From Marinobacter sp. (GTDB lineage: Bacteria > Pseudomonadota > Gammaproteobacteria > Pseudomonadales > Oleiphilaceae): 27,122 nucleotides of DNA. The notes below the pieces were generated by a model. It was not told the origin of the DNA, did no database searches, and was given only the letters and a program-made list of their open reading frames with translations. Made by a program: the position numbers and the translations under genes. The DNA is taken from the NCBI GenBank assembly GCA_017643965.1, contig JAEPMM010000005.1, positions 1 to 27,122 on the forward strand, given 5' to 3'. Shown in pieces: positions 22,313 through 27,122 of this stretch (its first letter is position 1; each line of letters opens with the position of its first letter).

Positions 22313-23125
22313 ATGGATTCAGGCGCCTACATAACCCTGCGGGACGTGGTTTTCAGCCGCTCGGGCCGACGCATCTTCGATGGTGTCAGCCTGGACATCC
22401 CCCGTGGCAAGATTACCGCCATCATGGGTCCCAGCGGCACCGGTAAGACCACGTTACTGCGGCTGATCGGCGGCCAGCTCCGGCCGGATTCCGGCTCCAT
22501 TGTGGTGGCCGGGGAGTCGGTGCCCCAGCTCAAGCGTAAGGCGCTGTACACGCTGCGGGAAAAAATGGGCATGCTGTTCCAGAGCGGCGCGCTGTTTACC
22601 GACCTGAGCGTGTTCGAGAACGTCGCCTTCCCGCTGCGCGTGCACACGGCGCTGCCGGAGGACATGATCCGCGACATCGTGCTGATGAAGCTCGAGGCGG
22701 TGGGGCTGCGCGGCGCGCGGCGTCTGATGCCGGCCGAGCTTTCCGGTGGCATGACCCGCCGGGTGGCCCTGGCCCGCAGTATCGCGCTCGATCCGGAACT
22801 GATCATGTACGACGAGCCGTTCGCCGGCCAGGACCCCATTGCCATGGGGGTTCTGGTCAAGCTTATCCGGGACCTGAACCTGTCGATGGGTCTGACCAGC
22901 GTTCTGGTGTCACACGATGTGCCGGAGTCCCTCAGTATTTGTCATTACGCCTGTATCGTTGCCGATGGCCAGATTATCGGTGAGGGCACCCCTGAGGAGC
23001 TCAGACAGCACCCCTCCGAGCGGGTGCAGCAGTTTCTCAACGGTCACCCGGACGGCCCGGTGCCATTCCACTACCCGGCAGATGATGCCGGAGTGGACTG
23101 GGGACTCGGAGGAGGTTCGGCATGA
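22313..23125 (+). CDS. mlaF: Phospholipid ABC transporter ATP-binding protein MlaF
   Basis: MlaF is the ATPase of the MlaFEDB complex, which moves phospholipids between the inner membrane and periplasmic MlaC and helps keep the outer leaflet asymmetric. The 270-residue product has Walker A GPSGTGKTT (39-47), signature LSGGMTRR, Walker B LIMYDEPFAG followed by QDPI, and switch His in VLVSHDVPE. The C-terminal extension (HPDGPVPFHYPADDAG) is typical of MlaF. ATG 22313 has AAAGGG about 7 nt upstream. The stop overlaps the mlaE start (ATGA). Confidence 0.96.
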   Translation: MDSGAYITLRDVVFSRSGRRIFDGVSLDIPRGKITAIMGPSGTGKTTLLRLIGGQLRPDSGSIVVAGESVPQLKRKALYTLREKMGMLFQSGALFTDLSVFENVAFPLRVHTALPEDMIRDIVLMKLEAVGLRGARRLMPAELSGGMTRRVALARSIALDPELIMYDEPFAGQDPIAMGVLVKLIRDLNLSMGLTSVLVSHDVPESLSICHYACIVADGQIIGEGTPEELRQHPSERVQQFLNGHPDGPVPFHYPADDAGVDWGLGGGSA

Positions 23126-23904
23126 TGGATCGTATTGCCTCGCTCGGCCGCGTGGGTCTGGATGTGGTTGCCACTGTAGGGCGGGCAGGGCGTTTTCTCG
23201 CTGGCGTACTGACCGGTGTGTCACGCCCCTCTGTGGGTTTCCCGCTGCTCGTTCGCCAGCTGTATTCCGTAGGTGTGCTGTCGCTGGCCATTGTTGTGGT
23301 ATCCGGCCTGTTCATCGGCATGGTGCTGGGGCTTCAGGGTTATACCATACTCAGTGACTACGGCTCCGAGGCGGCGATCGGACAAATGATTGCGCTCACT
23401 CTGGTGCGCGAGCTGGGGCCGGTGGTGACCGCCCTGCTGTTCGCCGGGCGCGCAGGATCGGCGCTGACCGCCGAAATTGGTCTGATGAAAGCCACTGAGC
23501 AGTTGTCCAGCATGGAAATGATGGGCGTGGATCCGTTGCGGCGGGTGATTGCACCCCGGCTATGGGCCGGGTTTATTGCCATGCCGATACTGGCGGCCAT
23601 CTTCTCGGTGGTGGGGATCTGGGGTGGCATGTTGGTGGGTGTTGAATGGTTGGGGGTCTTTGAAGGGTCATTCTGGGGTAATATGCAGTCTTCGGTGAGC
23701 TTCACCCAGGACGTGCTCAACGGGGTGATCAAAACCGTGGTGTTCGGCTTCGTGTTCTCCTGGATTGCGGTGTTCCAGGGCTATGACTGTGTGCCCACGT
23801 CAGCGGGGATCAGTTCGGCCACCACCAAAACCGTTGTCTATTCGTCTCTGGCCGTGTTGGGTCTGGACTTCGTGCTGACGGCTGTCATGTTCGGAGACTT
23901 CTGA
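23122..23904 (+). CDS. mlaE: Phospholipid ABC transporter permease MlaE
   Basis: MlaE is the permease of MlaFEDB. The 260-residue product shows the MlaE/DUF140 pattern: an interface helix (FLAGVLTG region), then membrane helices with LFIGMVLGLQGY, the highly conserved LVRELGPVVTALLFAGRAGSA and EIGLMKATEQLSSMEMMGVDP, and later WIAVFQGYDCVPTSAGIS. A strong GGAGGAGG box precedes ATG 23122 by about 6 nt; a second in-frame ATG follows directly. It overlaps mlaF by 4 nt, and mlaD follows after 58 nt. Confidence 0.96.
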   Translation: MMDRIASLGRVGLDVVATVGRAGRFLAGVLTGVSRPSVGFPLLVRQLYSVGVLSLAIVVVSGLFIGMVLGLQGYTILSDYGSEAAIGQMIALTLVRELGPVVTALLFAGRAGSALTAEIGLMKATEQLSSMEMMGVDPLRRVIAPRLWAGFIAMPILAAIFSVVGIWGGMLVGVEWLGVFEGSFWGNMQSSVSFTQDVLNGVIKTVVFGFVFSWIAVFQGYDCVPTSAGISSATTKTVVYSSLAVLGLDFVLTAVMFGDF

Positions 23905-23962
23905 AAAAGCATGAGCAGCGGGATCGGTTGTGGAATTCAACAGCGTTTAGCAGGAGCAGGAA

Positions 23963-24412
23963 ATGGCCCAGAGAACCACTGAAATCGTCACAGGTCTGTT
24001 TATTATCGCGGGACTGGCCGCGCTGATGTTTCTGGCGCTGCAGGTCAGCGGTCTGTCACCGAAAAGCGACGCCGACACGTATACCCTGTATGCCAATTTC
24101 AATGACGTGGGGGGTATTACTCCGCGGGGTAAAGTGGCCATGGCCGGGGTCACCGTGGGTTCGGTGAAAAGTGTCACCCTGGACAGAGACACGTTTCAGG
24201 CGAGAGTGGAGCTGACGATAGATGCGAATGTGGACAACATTCCCGCAGACAGTTCCGCAGTAATACGTACATCCGGTCTGCTTGGAGAGCAGTACATTGA
24301 TATCTCGATCGGCGGGGATATGGACTCTCTCAACGCGGGCGACACATTTTATTCAACCCAGTCGGCGATGAATCTCGAGCGCCTGATCACCAACTTTGCA
24401 TCGGGCAAGTAG
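23963..24412 (+). CDS. mlaD: Phospholipid-binding MCE protein MlaD
   Basis: MlaD is anchored in the inner membrane and forms a hexameric MCE ring that channels phospholipid between MlaE and MlaC. The 149-residue product has one N-terminal membrane helix (about 7-29, EIVTGLFIIAGLAALMFLAL) and a single MCE domain (about 38-115) with the motif FNDVGGITPRGKVAMAGVTVG and the later TSGLLGEQYIDIS. The C-terminal helix LERLITNFASG forms the hydrophobic pore in known structures. The AGGAGCAGGA element directly upstream of ATG 23963 serves as ribosome-binding site. Confidence 0.96.
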   Translation: MAQRTTEIVTGLFIIAGLAALMFLALQVSGLSPKSDADTYTLYANFNDVGGITPRGKVAMAGVTVGSVKSVTLDRDTFQARVELTIDANVDNIPADSSAVIRTSGLLGEQYIDISIGGDMDSLNAGDTFYSTQSAMNLERLITNFASGK

Positions 24413-24468
24413 TTCGGTAGACGCGGGAGAAAGGGACAAAAGGAACTGACATGTTACAGGAGAAGACC

Positions 24469-25128
24469 ATGGTTTTGATCAGACGCAGTATGCTGTTTGT
24501 CACCTTTGTGATGGCGGCGCTGGCGCTTCCGGCACAGGCCCAGGCCCAGCAAGAGCAGGAGCTGATCCAGTACGTCGATGAAAACACCCAGCGTCTGGTT
24601 GACAAGCTCAACGAAGAAAAAGGCTTGTATGAGCGCGATCCCGAAGCGTTCTACGTCAGCATGGACGAGGAGCTGCGGGAATTCGTCGATTTCCGCCGTA
24701 TTGCCGCTCGAGTGATGGGGCGCTACGCCCGCCAGGCCTCACCGGAGCAGCGCGACGAATTTGTCGTCAAGTTCAAGCGCAGCATGTTTGACAGTTACGC
24801 CCAGGCATTGGTCAGCGCTGACGATTTCAGCATCACGGTCAAGGGCGCGGAAATCAATGCCAGCAACAGCGATCGTGCCACGGTTGAAATGGAGGTGCAG
24901 ACTGCAAGCGGCAACCGCTACCCGGTCACATATTCCATGTACAGGAAAAGTGAAGATCGCTGGATGATGGAGAACGTCATCGTGGAAGGCATCAATATCG
25001 GTCTCGCCTTCCGTGATCGCTTTGCCCAGGAGATGGAGCAGAATCGTGGTCAGGTGCAGGCGGTAATCGATGGCTGGAGTGATGCGATCGAGTCATTGAA
25101 ACTCGAAGACGAAGTCGACAAATCATGA
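24469..25128 (+). CDS. mlaC: Periplasmic phospholipid shuttle protein MlaC
   Basis: MlaC ferries phospholipids across the periplasm between MlaFEDB and the outer-membrane MlaA complex. The product from ATG 24469 has 219 residues with a clear Sec signal (MVLIRRSMLFVTFVMAALAL, then PAQAQA-QQ). The MlaC/Tgt2 domain follows, with FVDFRRIAARVMGRYARQA, QRDEFVVKFKRSM and the strand pair RYPVTYSMYRKSEDRWM. AGGAG sits 6 nt before ATG 24469. A second in-frame ATG at 24451 has its own AAGGA 6 nt upstream and would add MLQEKT before the signal. I prefer 24469 because it has the stronger box and the normal signal peptide. The stop overlaps the mlaB start. Confidence 0.94.
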   Translation: MVLIRRSMLFVTFVMAALALPAQAQAQQEQELIQYVDENTQRLVDKLNEEKGLYERDPEAFYVSMDEELREFVDFRRIAARVMGRYARQASPEQRDEFVVKFKRSMFDSYAQALVSADDFSITVKGAEINASNSDRATVEMEVQTASGNRYPVTYSMYRKSEDRWMMENVIVEGINIGLAFRDRFAQEMEQNRGQVQAVIDGWSDAIESLKLEDEVDKS

Positions 25129-25448
25129 CCCAGGCCCCGGCCCGGGTAGCTCTGGCGGGGAACACCCTGACGGTGAGCGGGACCATTGACCCGCTCAATG
25201 TGCTCGCCGTTCGCAAGGAGGGCGAGGCACTGATTGCTTCTGTCGCGGGCAACCTGACGGTGGATCTCTCGGCCATGGGGGCCGCCAACAGCGTTGTATT
25301 GTCGCTGTTGCTTTGCTGGCAGCGCCATGCTGCTGCCCGGGGCAGCGCCCTGGTCTTCGCCGGTGTCAGTGACCGTCTGGTCTCGCTCGCTTCCCTTAGT
25401 AACCTCGACGACCAGCTCCCGGGTTTTCATGACAAAACGTCCGGCTGA
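25125..25448 (+). CDS. mlaB: STAS-domain protein MlaB
   Basis: MlaB is the small cytoplasmic STAS subunit that binds MlaF and supports assembly and activity of MlaFEDB. The 107-residue product has a STAS-like pattern: an opening strand VALAGNTLTVSGTIDPLNVL, the VDLSAMGAANSVVLSLLLCW segment and a later RGSALVFAGVSDRLVSLASL helix. The position usually holding Asp-Thr/Ser reads Asn55-Ser56 here, so the conserved hydroxyl is kept but the acidic residue is not. ATG 25125 overlaps the mlaC stop (ATGA). The gene ends the mla set; its stop codon lies in the presumed -35 of the ibaG promoter. Confidence 0.88.
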   Translation: MTQAPARVALAGNTLTVSGTIDPLNVLAVRKEGEALIASVAGNLTVDLSAMGAANSVVLSLLLCWQRHAAARGSALVFAGVSDRLVSLASLSNLDDQLPGFHDKTSG

Positions 25449-25473
25449 CCCGGGACGCAGAATTGGGTACAAT
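25445..25473 (+). promoter_or_regulatory. Candidate sigma-70 promoter for ibaG-murA
   Basis: CTGACC (25445-25450, 4/6 to TTGACA) and TACAAT (25468-25473, 5/6 to TATAAT) are separated by exactly 17 nt. A start near 25480 leaves a leader of about 29 nt before the ibaG ATG. The -35 box contains the mlaB stop codon, so ibaG-murA-hisG could be transcribed without mla. Confidence 0.55.
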
Positions 25474-25508
25474 CTCGCCTCTGTTTTATCAACACCCGAG
25501 GATTTTTT

Positions 25509-25751
25509 ATGGAAGCCGCCGAAGTTACCGAGCTGGTGAAGCAGGCCCTGCCGGACTGTGAGGTTCAGGTTCAGGTCGATGGCACCCATTACATTGTTGT
25601 TGTGGTTGGGGAGGTCTTCGAGGGCCTGCCGACCATCAAGCGGCAGCAACTGATTAACAAGGCGCTGTTCCAGCAGGTTATGGACGGCACCATTCACGCT
25701 CTGCATCCGAAAGCATTCACACCGGCTGAGTGGGCCGCGCGCCAGGGCTGA
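25509..25751 (+). CDS. ibaG: BolA-family iron-sulfur protein IbaG
   Basis: IbaG (YrbA) is a BolA-family protein that binds monothiol glutaredoxin through an Fe-S cluster and is linked to acid stress and envelope maintenance. The 80-residue product has the BolA fold: a first helix EVTELVKQALPDCEV, strands VQVDGTHYIVVVVGEVFEG, the helix-turn segment LPTIKRQQLINKALF and the C-terminal IHALHPKAFTPAEW with the conserved His. GAGGA lies 6 nt before ATG 25509. It is followed by murA after 30 nt, as in many gammaproteobacteria. Confidence 0.94.
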   Translation: MEAAEVTELVKQALPDCEVQVQVDGTHYIVVVVGEVFEGLPTIKRQQLINKALFQQVMDGTIHALHPKAFTPAEWAARQG

Positions 25752-25781
25752 TCACGGCCCGCCAATAACAGGAAGACTATT

Positions 25782-27044
25782 GTGGACAAACTTCTGATCA
25801 GGGGTCGCAAGCCCCTGAACGGCGAAATCCGGATTTCCGGCGCCAAAAACGCCGCACTGCCCATTCTGGCGGCCACGCTGCTGGCGGATGAGCCCGTTAC
25901 CGTGGGCAACCTCCCGCACCTCAACGACGTGACCACCATGATCGAGCTGCTGGGTCGCATGGGTGTGGAGTTGCTGATTGATGAGAAAATGAGCGTGGAA
26001 GTGCACGCCAACACCATCAAGCATTTCCATGCGCCGTACGAGCTGGTCAAAACCATGCGTGCCTCAATCCTGGTATTGGGGCCGCTGGTGGCACATTTCG
26101 GCGAGGCGGAAGTGTCGCTGCCGGGTGGCTGTGCCATTGGTAGCCGACCGGTGAATCTGCACATCCACGGCCTGGAAATGATGGGCGCGGAAGTGAAGGT
26201 GGAGAACGGCTACATCAAGGCGAAGACCAACGGTCGCCTGAAAGGTGCGCACATTTTCCTCGACACCGTGACGGTGACGGGCACAGAAAACCTGATGATG
26301 GCCGCTGCGCTGGCGGACGGTAAAACCATTCTGGAGAACGCCGCGCGCGAGCCGGAAGTGGTGGATCTGGCGGAGTGCCTGATTGCCATGGGCGCTGACA
26401 TCAAGGGTCACGGCACTGCGACCATCGAAATCAACGGCGTGGAACGCCTGCACGGATGTCATTACAACGTGCTGCCTGACCGCGTCGAAACCGGAACCTA
26501 TCTGGTGGTTGCTGCCGCAACCGGCGGCCGGGTGAAGCTGAAAGACACCCGTGAAGACCTGTTGGAAGCCGTGCTGCTGAAGCTGGAAGAGGCCGGTGCG
26601 CACATCACCACGGGCCCGGACTGGATCGAGCTGGACATGAAGGGCAATCGCCCGAAAGCCGTTAACATCCGCACCGCGCCGTATCCGGCCTTTCCTACGG
26701 ATATGCAGGCGCAGTTCGCGGCCATGAACGCGGTGGCTGAAGGCACCGGCACCATCGTGGAAACGGTGTTCGAGAATCGCTTCATGCACCTGCAGGAGCT
26801 GATCCGCATGGGCGCGGACATTACCCTGGAAGGCAACGCGGCCATCATCAAGGGGGTGGATCACCTCACCGGCGCACCGGTTATGGCAACCGATCTGCGG
26901 GCCTCCGCCAGCCTGGTGATCGCCGGTCTGGTGGCGGAAGGCGACACCATTGTGGACCGCATCTATCATATTGACCGCGGCTACGAATGTATTGAAGAAA
27001 AGCTGCAGCTGCTGGGCGGAACCATTCGCCGCCTGCCAGCATGA
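25782..27044 (+). CDS. murA: UDP-N-acetylglucosamine 1-carboxyvinyltransferase MurA
   Basis: MurA transfers enolpyruvate from PEP to UDP-GlcNAc, the committed step of peptidoglycan synthesis. The 420-residue product has the EPT-synthase fold with ISGAKNAALPILAATLLA (Lys22 and Asn23 in the active site), the active-site loop LPGGCAIGSRPVNLH with Cys117, and FPTDMQAQFAAMNAVAEG containing the conserved general base Asp. Because Cys is present, and not the Asp of resistant species, fosfomycin sensitivity at the target is predicted. The start is GTG 25782, with AGGA about 9 nt upstream, giving MDKLLIRGRKPLNGEI. hisG begins 29 nt after the stop. Confidence 0.97.
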   Translation: MDKLLIRGRKPLNGEIRISGAKNAALPILAATLLADEPVTVGNLPHLNDVTTMIELLGRMGVELLIDEKMSVEVHANTIKHFHAPYELVKTMRASILVLGPLVAHFGEAEVSLPGGCAIGSRPVNLHIHGLEMMGAEVKVENGYIKAKTNGRLKGAHIFLDTVTVTGTENLMMAAALADGKTILENAAREPEVVDLAECLIAMGADIKGHGTATIEINGVERLHGCHYNVLPDRVETGTYLVVAAATGGRVKLKDTREDLLEAVLLKLEEAGAHITTGPDWIELDMKGNRPKAVNIRTAPYPAFPTDMQAQFAAMNAVAEGTGTIVETVFENRFMHLQELIRMGADITLEGNAAIIKGVDHLTGAPVMATDLRASASLVIAGLVAEGDTIVDRIYHIDRGYECIEEKLQLLGGTIRRLPA

Positions 27045-27073
27045 TCGAAACGGCCCAGCAACCGGAAGGACCA

Positions 27074-27122
27074 ATGACCGACTCCATCACCATCGCGCTG
27101 TCGAAGGGACGCATTCTCGATG
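27074..27122 (+). CDS. hisG: ATP phosphoribosyltransferase HisG, first 16 codons only
   Basis: HisG catalyses the first step of histidine synthesis, joining PRPP and ATP. Only the first 16 codons are present, reading MTDSITIALSKGRILD, which matches the N-terminal strand and SKGRI motif of HisG. AAGGA lies 3 nt before ATG 27074. The ibaG-murA-hisG order, also seen in Pseudomonas, supports the call. Whether it is the short form needing HisZ cannot be told from this fragment, although the abrupt N-terminus is compatible. Confidence 0.85.
   Translation, partial: MTDSITIALSKGRILD

Noticed and set aside
1..27122. Hidden mobile element, phage, CRISPR or secretion/defence system
   Set aside because: No transposase, integrase, repeat-spacer array, tRNA-flanked insertion or run of unknown genes is visible. 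Gene order follows the conserved gammaproteobacterial core almost throughout.

Overview
The window is about 27 kb of GC-rich, densely coding bacterial chromosome. Gene content and order match the conserved gat-mre-rng-yhdP and rpoN-lpt-kds-mla-murA blocks of Pseudomonas-like Gammaproteobacteria. Together with the protein sequences, this points to a Marinobacter-like marine gammaproteobacterium; the genus is an inference, the class is well supported. I see no rRNA or tRNA genes, CRISPR, phage, transposase or integrase. This is core genome, and the unusual signals are in intergenic DNA and in damaged reading frames.

Layout. (1) Positions 1-3180, minus strand: gatC-gatA-gatB, the tRNA-dependent amidotransferase, with gatB cut by the window edge. 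(2) Positions 3181-3538: a divergent intergenic region with a 23-bp perfect inverted repeat. (3) Positions 3539-12839, plus strand: mreB-mreC-mreD (cell shape), maf (reading frame broken by an early in-frame TGA), rng (RNase G), yhdP (AsmA-like envelope protein, apparently frame-disturbed at its 3' end) and a NIT1-type nitrilase-family amidase. (4) Positions 12855-22095, minus strand, read in transcription order: kdsD, kdsC, lptC, lptA, lptB, rpoN, hpf, ptsN, rapZ, npr, mgtE, darP. (5) Positions 22313-27122, plus strand: mlaF-mlaE-mlaD-mlaC-mlaB, ibaG, murA and the first codons of hisG.

How the genes fit together. Most of the window serves the cell envelope. KdsD and KdsC make Kdo for LPS, LptC/A/B move LPS outward, MlaFEDCB keeps phospholipids out of the outer leaflet, YhdP belongs to the AsmA-like phospholipid-transport group, MurA commits UDP-GlcNAc to peptidoglycan and MreBCD places wall synthesis. 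RapZ, which in enterobacteria controls GlmS and so the UDP-GlcNAc supply, sits with the nitrogen-PTS proteins PtsN and NPr and with sigma-54. Hpf, DarP, RNase G and GatCAB act in ribosome and translation biology.

Points deserving attention: the nonsense codon in maf, inside its conserved N-terminal motif; the large inverted repeat between gatC and mreB; a strong intrinsic terminator inside the hpf-ptsN interval; a yhdP frame that overruns the downstream amidase gene by 290 nt; and the absence of the tldD/pmbA pair that usually flanks darP in related genomes. I did not find a convincing new multi-gene system.
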